Shown here: one piece after another, positions 1 through 7,260 of the stretch | Numbering within the stretch: position 1 is the first letter of the stretch | How the letters are laid out: the number at the start of each line of letters is the position of its first letter | Assembly (NCBI GenBank): GCA_013695405.1 | Contig: JACDAO010000822.1 | Span: 1-9,826, forward strand | Direction of reading: 5' to 3' | DNA length: 9,826 nt | Origin: Acidobacteriota bacterium | Lineage (GTDB): Bacteria > Acidobacteriota > Vicinamibacteria > Vicinamibacterales > Vicinamibacteraceae | Translations under genes and position numbers: made by a program | The notes under the pieces: model-generated | The model's input: the letters and a program-made list of their open reading frames with translations, nothing else | What the model was told of the DNA's origin: nothing | Database searches by the model: none

Positions 1-119
1 GTAAGTGTCGAGGTTGGCAATCACCCATCCCCCGCCGTGGATGTAGAACACCACTGGGAACGGACCGGTGCCCGTGGGGTGTGGATCCGCACCGGGGTGG
101 AACCGGCGCTCTTGTCCAC
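1..119 (-). pseudogene. Alpha/beta hydrolase (HSL/esterase-like), internal fragment with frameshift, runs off the window
   Basis: The minus strand encodes an internal piece of a secreted alpha/beta hydrolase of the hormone-sensitive-lipase/acetyl-esterase type. The first part reads AVDKSAGSTPVRIHTP (122 to about 76). The reading frame then shifts by one base in a short C run at 76-79 and continues as TGTGPFPVVFYIHGGGWVI and on to the window edge. The PVRI-TP strand followed about 15 residues later by HGGGW is the usual entry into this fold, and HGGG forms the oxyanion hole. The nucleophile GDSAG motif and the rest of the catalytic triad would lie outside the window. The fragment starts abruptly against a ceramidase-like gene piece. 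Its missing N-terminus is probably the fragment at 7261-7503 (inference). The family call is fairly secure from the motif. Whether the frameshift is real decay or a sequencing error cannot be told here. Confidence 0.72.
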
Positions 120-377
120 GGCACAGATCGCTGGCGATCAGGACAGCGGCGTGCCGCCCGCCTCGAGCGCGAGAACCCGGTGATGGATGTTGTCGAGCAC
201 GCCGTCCGATTGGCGTGCCTGGTACCCGGAGAGCCACTTCGAGTCGCGCGGCGTGATGTCCACCTTCACGACGGCCGCGCGGAGCGGGGATGTTTGCGTG
301 ATCCCCTGCTCTTCCGCTGCCACGTTGAAGGCTGCCAGGATGACGAGTGCGACGCCGAAGCAGCAGCTGCGGATCAA
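120..377 (-). pseudogene. Neutral/alkaline ceramidase-like protein, N-terminal fragment, frameshifted and truncated
   Basis: A TTG at 377-375 starts a protein with a signal peptide (residues 1 to about 21, ending NVAAEEQG). The start overlaps the TGA of the CRTAC1 gene as TTGA. An in-frame TAA at about 423-421 and no ATG or GTG in between leave TTG as the only visible start. Residues 33-76 (AAVVKVDITP, then WLSGYQAR, then HHRVLALEAGGTPL) resemble the beginning of bacterial neutral/alkaline non-lysosomal ceramidases, which cleave the amide bond of sphingolipids. The frame stops at 138 (GGTPLS-stop), but the family continuation VLIASDLC is present one frame over (144-121), so a single G appears lost from CTGGTC near 144-146. 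After DLC the sequence turns into alpha/beta hydrolase. Only about 86 codons of a normally several-hundred-residue enzyme remain, without its catalytic region. Most likely non-functional. Confidence 0.62.
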
Positions 378-2041
378 CGCGTCCCCGACCCTCGCCTCAA
401 CGTCAGCGATCGCATGGACTTACTGGCGGCAAACCGCTCGCGCTGTCCATCCGGCCATTGCACGACGATGCCGCTCACTTCGCTCGAGGCGAGCCCGAAG
501 TGCAGCCGCGGATCGCTGGCGGACAGATAGCTGCCGTCCGTCTTGACCCGCCGCCACAAGGTGTTCGCCTTCGTGCGCTCGACACCGACCCACGCTCCAT
601 GCGCGAATCGATTTGGCCCCGGCTGCTCGAGGCGAATCTGCAGCGACTTGTTCGTCCCCGCCTGGTTGTTCCGCAACAACCGCACGGGACCGCTGTTGTT
701 GGTCACGAGCACATCGACGTCGCCGTCGTTGTCGACGTCCCCGAACGCGGCCGCCCGCCCGATCTCCGCGCGAGCGAAGGCGGGGCCGGCGTCGGCGCTC
801 GACTCCACGAATCTGCGTCCTCCCGTGTTGCGGAAGAGTTGGTTGCGCATACGGAACGGCGACGGCTGGCCGCGCTGCGACTCGACGACGTTGACGGCGC
901 CGTTGGCCACGAAGAGATCCAGCCAGCCGTCGTTGTCGTAGTCGAACCAGTCCGTCCCGAAACCCGTCATGGCGGCCGTCGGAGCGGCGAGTCCGACCCT
1001 GCTGCGCACGTCCTCCAAGTTGCCCTTTCCGTCGTTCTCATACAGCACGAACGTCTCCGCGATGATGTTCGTAATGAAGATGTCCTCGTCTCCGTCCGCG
1101 TCAAAGTCGCCGGAGGCAATGCCCATGCTGCCTTCGGGGTTACCTGCCGCGTTGACCGCGGAGCCGGAGATCATCCCCTCGTCCCGGAACGTGCCGTCTC
1201 CTTTGTTGATCCACAGCTGGTTCGGGTTTGCGTCGTTGGCGACATACCAGTCCAGCCAGCCGTCACGGTTGTAGTCGCCCGCGACGACCCCGAGCCCCGC
1301 ACCGTCGGTCCTGCTGATCCCTGCGGCTTCGGTGACGTTCGCGAACGTCCCGTCGCCGCGGTTCCGGTAGAGACGGTCCGGCACGGGGCGGTAGACTCGG
1401 GGACTGCAGTAGTCCCGTGCCCCGAGCGCGTCCTGGCACACCCGGTTGCTCGCCACGCTGAAGTCCAGATAGTTTGCGACGAAGAGGTCGAGGTATCCGT
1501 CCCGATCGTAGTCCGCGAATGCCGCGCTCGTGCTCCAGAAGTCATCGCTGACACCGGCCGATCTGGTGACATCCGTGAAGGTGCCGTTTCCATTGTTGCG
1601 ATACAGGGTGTCCGGCCCGAACGAGGTGACGAACAGGTCGACGTCCCCGTCACCATCGTAATCAGCGGCGGCGGCGCCCATGCCGTACGTTCGCAATCCG
1701 ACGCCCGCGAGATCGGTGACATCCGTAAAGCGAAGCTTCCCGCCGGCGACATCGTTGCGGAACAAACGGCTGGAAGGCTGCTGATCGATCGCTTTGGCGG
1801 ACGGCGCTCCTAGAGATCCTCCCTGAACCAAAAAGACATCGAGGTCGCCGTCGTTGTCGTAGTCGAAGAGCGCGGCCCCGGCACCCATCTGCTCGGCGAT
1901 GTAGTACTGGCCGGTTGCGCCGTTGACGTGCGTGAACTTCAAGCCGACGTCCGCGGCCACCTCGTGAAAGAGTGGCTCGGCGCCGGAAGAAAGGACGAAG
2001 GAAGAAGAAAGGAAGAAGGCGGAGAGAACGAGGCACCTCAA
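374..2041 (-). CDS. Secreted CRTAC1-family protein: FG-GAP/VCBS repeats with C-terminal ASPIC/UnbV domain
   Basis: The protein has 555 aa from a TTG start (2041-2039). That start has AAAGGA eight bases upstream and lies 13 bp after the TPR gene's stop; no ATG or GTG lies in frame nearby. Residues 1-20 form a signal peptide (hydrophobic core LVLSAFFLSSSFVL, cleavage near SGA/EP). At least seven calcium-loop repeats of the DxDxDGxxD type follow: FDYDNDGDLD at 59, ADYDGDGDVD at 126, ADYDRDGYLD at 176, GDYNRDGWLD at 255, GDFDADGDED at 311, FDYDNDGWLD at 366 and GDVDNDGDVD at 434. They are expected to form a beta-propeller like the integrin-alpha fold. Residues about 464-548 match the ASPIC/UnbV domain (TDGSYLSASDPRLHFGL, then VVQWPDGQRERF). 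The protein is probably exported to the periplasm or surface. Its exact role is unknown; binding or scaffolding is inferred. Genes of this type often sit beside TPR and TonB-receptor genes, as here. It overlaps the ceramidase-like start by 4 bp. Confidence 0.93.
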   Translation of the reverse strand: MRCLVLSAFFLSSSFVLSSGAEPLFHEVAADVGLKFTHVNGATGQYYIAEQMGAGAALFDYDNDGDLDVFLVQGGSLGAPSAKAIDQQPSSRLFRNDVAGGKLRFTDVTDLAGVGLRTYGMGAAAADYDGDGDVDLFVTSFGPDTLYRNNGNGTFTDVTRSAGVSDDFWSTSAAFADYDRDGYLDLFVANYLDFSVASNRVCQDALGARDYCSPRVYRPVPDRLYRNRGDGTFANVTEAAGISRTDGAGLGVVAGDYNRDGWLDWYVANDANPNQLWINKGDGTFRDEGMISGSAVNAAGNPEGSMGIASGDFDADGDEDIFITNIIAETFVLYENDGKGNLEDVRSRVGLAAPTAAMTGFGTDWFDYDNDGWLDLFVANGAVNVVESQRGQPSPFRMRNQLFRNTGGRRFVESSADAGPAFARAEIGRAAAFGDVDNDGDVDVLVTNNSGPVRLLRNNQAGTNKSLQIRLEQPGPNRFAHGAWVGVERTKANTLWRRVKTDGSYLSASDPRLHFGLASSEVSGIVVQWPDGQRERFAASKSMRSLTLRRGSGTR

Positions 2042-2049
2042 GATGATCG

Positions 2050-2055
2050 TCCTTT
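2050..2055 (-). promoter_or_regulatory. Ribosome binding site for the CRTAC1-family gene
   Basis: On the minus strand AAAGGA lies eight bases before the TTG at 2041-2039 and overlaps the stop codon of the upstream TPR gene. It is the main reason for choosing the unusual TTG start, and it suggests translational coupling with the TPR gene. Confidence 0.6.
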
Positions 2056-3470
2056 CATTTGAGCCGCGCGAGGTCGCGTTCGATGGCAGCGGCAAGCTCG
2101 TGCTGGCCAGACTGGATCGCCAACTGCTTCGCGTCCACTGCCCACTTGACCGCGTCTTCTTTGCGCCCCGTCCGGACGTATGCCGCGGCCAGTGCGAATA
2201 GATACCGCGGCGCCTCGGCATCACGCGGCTCGACGATCTTCTGGAGCTCGACGATCGCCTCGGCCGGCGTGCCGCGCGCCATGAGCATCCGGCCGACGTT
2301 GAACCGGGCGAGCCGGAAGAGCGGCTGCACCTCGACAGCGCGTCGATAGGCCTCCAGCGCGGCATCCGGCTGGCTCTGGCGTTCGAGGAGTTCTCCCAGA
2401 TTGTTCTGCGCGCGGGCGTGCAGCGGATTCGCAGCGAGAGCTTTGCCGTAAGCATCCGCGGCCTGCTGCCATTTCTGCTGGAGGCCGAGCATCACCCCGT
2501 AGTCGTAATGCGCGTCGCCGATGTCGCCGCCGAGGCGCACGGCGGCGGCGTAGTGCTCGTCCGCCTTCGCCCAGTCCCCCTTCCGGCCGTACAGCGAGAT
2601 GAGGTTCGCGTGGGCCCGCGTCAATCCGGCGTCGCCCGCCAGCGCGGCCTCGTGCGCGGCGATCGCGCCGTCCAGATTGCCGCTTTCAGCCAGCTTGATC
2701 CCGCGCTGCAGAATGGCGTGCGGATCCTCCCTCATTGTCGACACGGCCATCAACACGGGATCTTCCAGCGCCGGCCACCGTGCGCCGTATTCCGCGTGCC
2801 GCTCGAGCGCTTGTTGGGCCTCGTCTCGCCGGCCGAGGGCGCGAAACGACAGTGCGAGTGCGTAGTGTGCCGCGCCCCACTCAGGAAAGAGCTCAACCGC
2901 GCGGTTCAGGTGCTCAACCGCCGCTTCATGGCGTTTCTCCGCCGCCGCAATGCGGCCCAGCCCGAAGACGCCCATCGGCTCGGTCGCGGGATCGCCTGCA
3001 AGCGCCTCGAACAGCACGCGGCTCTCGTCCAGCCGGCCCGCCTCGAAAAGGGCATCGGCCAGCTTCACGCGTGCCGGCTTGAAGTCAGGCGCGGAGGCGA
3101 CGGCGGCCTTCAGCCGCTCTGCCGCCGCCTCGTGACGTGCGAGGCGTTGCAGCACGACCGCGTCGAGGTAGTGCCACTCGAACGTCTTGGGGGCGAGTGC
3201 CTGCGCTCGCGCGTATGCCTGGTGTGCGGCCTCCCAGTGCTCCCAGGCCTGCAACATGCGGCCGAACGCGCCTGCGGCCGCCGCGTCCCCCGCACGAGTC
3301 ACCGCGTCGCGGCGCACGCGCGACACCGTCTCGCGCGCGGAGGGAGGAAACGAATCGACAGCCAGACGAGGCAAGGGGGGCAGCGTCTCCTGCGCGGCGG
3401 CGGTGGAAGCGGTGATCGAGGCGGTCAGCAGGCCCGGCAGGACCGCTCGCCGCCAGCGGGAGTATCCCAT
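2055..3470 (-). CDS. Exported tetratricopeptide-repeat protein
   Basis: The protein has 471 aa from the ATG at 3470-3468. Residues 1-27 form a signal peptide: an Arg-rich n-region SRWRR, a hydrophobic stretch and cleavage near STAAAQ/ET. From about residue 60 to the end the protein consists of roughly ten TPR-like helix pairs, with the typical pattern of small residues and a closing Pro (NPLHARAQNNLGELLER, FKPARVKLADALFEAGR, LTRAHANLISLYGRKGDW). TPR arrays are protein-protein interaction surfaces, so this is likely a periplasmic or surface-associated partner of the neighbouring CRTAC1 protein or receptor (inference). The frame is open further upstream to a GTG at 3551, but that extension adds a non-signal-like stretch and runs through a hairpin, so I prefer the ATG. 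The Shine-Dalgarno is weak. The gene is followed after 13 bp by the CRTAC1 gene, implying co-transcription. No enzyme domain is visible. Confidence 0.9.
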   Translation of the reverse strand: MGYSRWRRAVLPGLLTASITASTAAAQETLPPLPRLAVDSFPPSARETVSRVRRDAVTRAGDAAAAGAFGRMLQAWEHWEAAHQAYARAQALAPKTFEWHYLDAVVLQRLARHEAAAERLKAAVASAPDFKPARVKLADALFEAGRLDESRVLFEALAGDPATEPMGVFGLGRIAAAEKRHEAAVEHLNRAVELFPEWGAAHYALALSFRALGRRDEAQQALERHAEYGARWPALEDPVLMAVSTMREDPHAILQRGIKLAESGNLDGAIAAHEAALAGDAGLTRAHANLISLYGRKGDWAKADEHYAAAVRLGGDIGDAHYDYGVMLGLQQKWQQAADAYGKALAANPLHARAQNNLGELLERQSQPDAALEAYRRAVEVQPLFRLARFNVGRMLMARGTPAEAIVELQKIVEPRDAEAPRYLFALAAAYVRTGRKEDAVKWAVDAKQLAIQSGQHELAAAIERDLARLK

Positions 3471-3531
3471 CGACAGCGATCTTGCCACGACTCCCGACCG
3501 CGGCAGGGCGGGAGGCGCGTACGAAAGCAAC

Positions 3532-3571
3532 GCCGTGAGCGGCGTCAGCACGGGCTGACATCGCGCACGGC
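3532..3571 (-). other. Imperfect 40-nt stem-loop between the receptor and TPR genes
   Basis: On the minus strand the outer arms GCCGTG and CACGGC pair perfectly. An inner GC/GC pair follows after a 1x1 mismatch. A 3x3 internal loop then leads to the inner arms GTCAG and CTGAC around a six-base loop. There is no T tract after it, so it is not a classical intrinsic terminator. It lies in the 156-bp gap between the receptor stop (3627) and the preferred TPR start (3470). It could be an RNA-processing or stabilising element that sets different expression of the two genes, or it could be chance in GC-rich DNA. Confidence 0.4.
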
Positions 3572-3626
3572 GTCAAAAGAGACCCGCTGTGCACCGCGTT
3601 GCACGACGGGTCGGTGTGCGACTGCG

Positions 3627-6600
3627 CTAGAACGTGAACCGCGCGCCGACGCGAATCTGCCGTTCGACGTACGCCGCGTTGGCGTTGATGGTGCCGCCGC
3701 CCCCCGGGATGTTGAGGATCTGCCCGAACGTGCCGCTCTGCAGGCCCGTCTCCGGATTCGCGAATACCGGGTGGTTCAGGATGTTCCCGGCCTCGACGCG
3801 CAGTTCGAGGCGGCGGGTGCCACCCACCGGAATCGTGCGGAACAGCGACAGGTCGAGCGACCGGCCGCCAGGTCCGCGGAACTGGTTGCGCGTGACGTTG
3901 CCGATGGTCACGCCGGTCGGCTGCGAGAACATCGTCGTGTCGAACCACGTGCCCGCGGCGCCAATGTTGCCGAGCACCTTGAGGTCGCCTCCCGCGTAAT
4001 TCGCGGTCTGCGTGATCCCCGGCGTGTTCAGCGACGTCCCGCTCGACGTCACGTGGAACGGCGTGCCGCTGAAGGCTCCGAACACGCCGTTCAGCTGCCA
4101 GTCGCCGAGGACCGCCTTCGCCACGTTGCCGTAGCCGCTTCCCTCGTGCTGCCACGGCAGCTCGTAGACGAAGCCCATCTGGAAATTGTGCGGACGATCG
4201 AAGCCCGCACGTGCCCACGAGCGGTCCTGGTAGAGCGGATGCGAGCCAAATGCCAGTCCGGTGCGCCCGTCAGCATCGGACTCGTTCATCGACCGGCTGT
4301 AGGTATACGCGCCCTTCAACATGAAGCGCTGCTTGAACGGCCGGTTGATCGCCACCTGCAGCGAGTCGTAGTCGGTATCGAGTCTGGCGCCCCAGAGATT
4401 GGTATCGAGTTGACGGCCGTGGCTGATGAAGTACGGGCGGCTGGACGCGCCGCCTCCGAGGGTCTGCGGCAGGTTGACGTCAATCCACGCGTACCCGCCG
4501 ACGCCCTTGGCGCCTACGTATGCCAGGTCCACGGAGATGTCCAGCGGGAGCCGGCGCTCGAACGCCACGTTCCACGTGTGGATCTTCCCGCGATCGACGT
4601 TGCCGACTTCGGGCGTCGTCATCCCGACCGAATTCGGAAGCGGTACACGGCCACTGCTCTGGTCCGGTCCGACGACGCTCGGGATGCCCTGGCCAAGGCG
4701 GTTGTAGAACATGAACTGCAGCGGCTGCGTGAACGTGGTTGCCAGCGTGATGGGGTACTGCAGGTCACCACGCACTGGACGGCCCCAACCCATGTTGTTG
4801 AAGGTCACACCGTAGCCGGCGCGCAGCACCGTGTCCTGGTTCAGCCGGTAAATGGCGCCCAGGCGCGGTGCGAAGTTCCCCTTGCCCGCCTCGAGGCCGA
4901 CGTTCTTCTCATTGCTGCCGCGGCCGCCGATGATGACCTCGAGCGTGTTGAGGTCGAGGCGTTCGAGGCCGCGCCCGTCGGCGCGCGCCATGAGCGGGTA
5001 GTACTCCCACCGCACCCCGAGGTCCAACGTCAGCTTCGACGTCGGCGTCCAGCGGTCGCGGAAGTAGACCGCGTGCTGCCACTCGCGGCTGGTCATCAAT
5101 TCGTTCTGGACGCTCTTGCCGACCGACGAGGTGAGCCCCATCAGGAAGGCCGCGTAGGTGTTGAACAGGTTGGATACCTGGCCGCTGTTCGACAGGACCG
5201 TCGCGTTGCCCGCGAACTGGAATCTGCCGCGCGGATTGCCGCTCTCGGGCTGCCAGTGATCGAGGTAGAGGAAATTGACCGTGTAGCCGGTTCGCAGGTC
5301 GTGGCGTCCCATGTTCTTCGACACGTTCGCGGCCAGCGAGTACGTCCGCTCGTCGCGGAAGATCGGATTCCAGCCGTCGCGGTTGCCGACGGTTGAGAAC
5401 CCCGTCTGGAACTCCGGATACCCTGCGTATCGCTGATCCCCCAGCCCCGCGTCGTTGGTGCCGGGAATCTTGAGCACGTCCAGACCGAAATTGCCCACGT
5501 TGAAATCCGGCCCGTAGACGTCCTGCTTCTGCCGCGCGAAGCCGAACGTCGCGTCGAACAGCATCGTCGGGCTGATCGTCCACGTCTGTCCATGGGTGGC
5601 CGAGTAGACCTTCGTGAAGCCGCCGTCCGAGTCGACTTCGGTGTTCGATGGCGTGCCGAGGTAGTTCGACAGGTCGTCGACGACCGCGTCCATGAAGCTG
5701 TACTTGAACCACAACTGGTGCGCCGACGCCCGGTTGTAGTTCACCTTGGCGTCGTAGTTATGACGGTTGAAGGTACGGTCCTCCTGGCGCTGGAAGTTGT
5801 CGGTCAACCCGGCGAGGCCGATGCCTGTCACGTTCGGCAGCGGATATAGCTCCAGGATCTTCAGCGCGGTCGGATCGATCATGTCCGCCGGAATGCGGTT
5901 GGCGTCGAACGCGGTCCGGCCCGTGCCGTTCGTCTGCGTCGTCGAGAACGGGTTGTAGATGAGCTGCTGCGTCCCCGCGTTGTTCGTCGCACGCGAGAGG
6001 TCACCCGCGCGCATCGCGGCGTCGGGAACGCTGAAGAACCGGAACTCGCTGTTCGAACGCTTGAAGCCGTCGTACGACGCGAAGAAGAACAACTTGTCCC
6101 GGACGATCGGACCGCCGAGCGACCCGCCGAAGATGTGCTGTTCGAGCGGCAGCTTGTTCGGTTTGCCGCTCTTCTCGTTGCAGTTGAATCCACACGGCCT
6201 GAACGAGTAGGCGGTGGCGTTGAGCTTCTCGTTGTTGAAGAACTCGAACGCCGACCCCTTGAACTGGTTCGTTCCCGACTTCGTGATGACCGTGATGGCG
6301 GCGCCGCCGGCCATCCCCTGCTCGGCGTCGAACGAGGCCGTCGACACGTTGACGGTGTCGATCGTCTCGGCCGGCGCCACATACATCACGTGGTTCGGCA
6401 GCCAAATGTTGACGTTGGTGGCGCCGTCGGTGCGCGTCGAGTTGTTCGTGTTCGCCTGTCCGTTGACGTTGGTCGTCATCGAACGCGCCGGCGTGTCCGT
6501 TTCCGCGTTGCCGAACGACATCGGCATGGTGCCAGGCACCAGGTTCTGCAGAGCCTGGTAATTGCGGAACCGATTGAGCGGCATCTGCGTGATGGCGTCA

Positions 6601-7049
6601 GACTTCAGCTCCGTCGACACGTCGGCCTTGTCCGTCTGAAGCAGCTCGGCCGCCGACTGGACCGTGACGGTTTCGGTCAGCGCGCCGACTTCGAGCCGCA
6701 AATCCACGCGCGAGATCTGGCCGATGCTCACCGGCACGCTCGAACGCACGGCCTCGCGGAAGCCGGTCAGCGTAATCTTGACGTCGTAAGACCCGGGGAG
6801 CACGTTGACCAGACTGTAGGACCCCTCGGCATCGGTCGACGTGTCGCGCGTGAGGTTCGTTTCCTTATTGACGATCGTAACGGTCGCGCCGGGAACCACC
6901 TCGCCCTGCGCGTCCCGGACGTTGCCGACGATGCTGCCGTACAGGACCTGCGCCCTGACGGGCGTGGCCCCGAGCATGAGACTCATCAGCGTGACGCTGA
7001 TGGCCATCAGACGTACGGACGATCGCGCTGTTGCTGAACGCTCGAGCAC
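3627..7049 (-). CDS. TonB-dependent receptor with N-terminal carboxypeptidase-regulatory-like domain (Oar/SusC-like)
   Basis: The protein is a complete 1140-aa outer-membrane receptor. It begins with a GTG at 7049-7047 behind a strong GGAGG. Residues 1-33 are a signal peptide (hydrophobic run VTLMSLMLG, cleavage at VRA/Q). Residues about 38-118 form a CarboxypepD_reg-like Ig-type domain (GNVRDAQGEVVPGATVTI, GSYSLVNVLPGSYDVKI). A plug-like region follows at about 120-265 (MPLNRFRNYQALQNLVPG, DGATNVN, VITKSGTNQFKGSAFEF). The remainder is a long beta-barrel rich in aromatic and Asn-Gly turns, ending VGARFTF with the C-terminal Phe used for outer-membrane insertion. Two cysteines are close together near residue 290 (RPCGFNC). 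The family imports large or scarce ligands using TonB energy; in Acidobacteriota many copies have unknown substrates. It is the first gene of the minus-strand set and probably has its own promoter in 7050-7200. No TonB box can be assigned by eye. Confidence 0.95.
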   Translation of the reverse strand: MLERSATARSSVRLMAISVTLMSLMLGATPVRAQVLYGSIVGNVRDAQGEVVPGATVTIVNKETNLTRDTSTDAEGSYSLVNVLPGSYDVKITLTGFREAVRSSVPVSIGQISRVDLRLEVGALTETVTVQSAAELLQTDKADVSTELKSDAITQMPLNRFRNYQALQNLVPGTMPMSFGNAETDTPARSMTTNVNGQANTNNSTRTDGATNVNIWLPNHVMYVAPAETIDTVNVSTASFDAEQGMAGGAAITVITKSGTNQFKGSAFEFFNNEKLNATAYSFRPCGFNCNEKSGKPNKLPLEQHIFGGSLGGPIVRDKLFFFASYDGFKRSNSEFRFFSVPDAAMRAGDLSRATNNAGTQQLIYNPFSTTQTNGTGRTAFDANRIPADMIDPTALKILELYPLPNVTGIGLAGLTDNFQRQEDRTFNRHNYDAKVNYNRASAHQLWFKYSFMDAVVDDLSNYLGTPSNTEVDSDGGFTKVYSATHGQTWTISPTMLFDATFGFARQKQDVYGPDFNVGNFGLDVLKIPGTNDAGLGDQRYAGYPEFQTGFSTVGNRDGWNPIFRDERTYSLAANVSKNMGRHDLRTGYTVNFLYLDHWQPESGNPRGRFQFAGNATVLSNSGQVSNLFNTYAAFLMGLTSSVGKSVQNELMTSREWQHAVYFRDRWTPTSKLTLDLGVRWEYYPLMARADGRGLERLDLNTLEVIIGGRGSNEKNVGLEAGKGNFAPRLGAIYRLNQDTVLRAGYGVTFNNMGWGRPVRGDLQYPITLATTFTQPLQFMFYNRLGQGIPSVVGPDQSSGRVPLPNSVGMTTPEVGNVDRGKIHTWNVAFERRLPLDISVDLAYVGAKGVGGYAWIDVNLPQTLGGGASSRPYFISHGRQLDTNLWGARLDTDYDSLQVAINRPFKQRFMLKGAYTYSRSMNESDADGRTGLAFGSHPLYQDRSWARAGFDRPHNFQMGFVYELPWQHEGSGYGNVAKAVLGDWQLNGVFGAFSGTPFHVTSSGTSLNTPGITQTANYAGGDLKVLGNIGAAGTWFDTTMFSQPTGVTIGNVTRNQFRGPGGRSLDLSLFRTIPVGGTRRLELRVEAGNILNHPVFANPETGLQSGTFGQILNIPGGGGTINANAAYVERQIRVGARFTF

Positions 7050-7054
7050 AGCTG

Positions 7055-7063
7055 CCCCCCTCC
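7055..7063 (-). promoter_or_regulatory. Strong ribosome binding site of the TonB-dependent receptor
   Basis: The minus strand carries GGAGGGGGG, with the GGAGG core nine bases before the GTG at 7049-7047. This near-perfect Shine-Dalgarno decides the GTG start and suggests high translation of the receptor. Confidence 0.7.
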
Positions 7064-7154
7064 AGGAAAGTTGTCACGACTCAAACCATCACGGCTGTCA
7101 CACCGCGCCAAGCCAGACGCCGCCGCCAGCTGCAGATGAGATTGTTCTATCCTT

Positions 7155-7196
7155 TACTACGGTGGGCTGGCAGGCTACTACGGTGGGCTGTCAGGG
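7155..7196 (+). repeat. Two tandem copies of a 21-bp direct repeat upstream of the receptor gene
   Basis: Units at 7155-7175 and 7176-7196 share TACTACGGTGGGCTG followed by GCAGGC in the first copy and TCAGGG in the second. They lie about 106-147 bp upstream of the receptor start, within its likely promoter region. The unit is a multiple of three and would read YYGGL(A/S)G on the plus strand, but no convincing gene uses that frame. It may be a regulator-binding site repeated at two helical turns, or a small dispersed intergenic repeat. Confidence 0.75.
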
Positions 7197-7200
7197 TCAA
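7172..7200 (-). promoter_or_regulatory. Candidate sigma-70-type promoter for the receptor operon
   Basis: On the minus strand TTGACC (7200-7195, five of six to the -35 consensus) is followed after exactly 17 bp by TAGCCT (7177-7172, a weak -10). It overlaps the 21-bp tandem repeats and would give a leader of about 115 nt before the receptor GTG. The -10 match is poor, so this is only a candidate. Confidence 0.3.
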
Positions 7201-7260
7201 TCGGCACATGGCAGTGCGCAACAGCCGTTTTGCTATGCGCGATGAAACAGCCAGAAGTCG

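Noticed and set aside
347..1813. Plus-strand open frame of 488 codons opposite the CRTAC1 gene
   Set aside because: It mirrors the repeats of the real gene, since the Asp-rich loops read as Val/Asp-rich runs on the antisense strand, and has no start context or family resemblance.
2042..2455. N-terminal extension of the CRTAC1 frame into the TPR gene
   Set aside because: The extension overlaps the TPR coding sequence out of frame, is Arg/Ser-rich, and precedes a clear signal peptide with its own ribosome site at TTG 2041.
2418..5396. Very long plus-strand open frame (992 codons) opposite the TPR and receptor genes
   Set aside because: It runs antisense across two well-supported genes, is Arg/Val/Ala-rich with no recognisable domain or signal, and is explained by high GC with a strong third-position bias on the coding strand.
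7155..7196. CRISPR-like repeat
   Set aside because: Only two directly abutting copies with no spacers, and no cas genes nearby.
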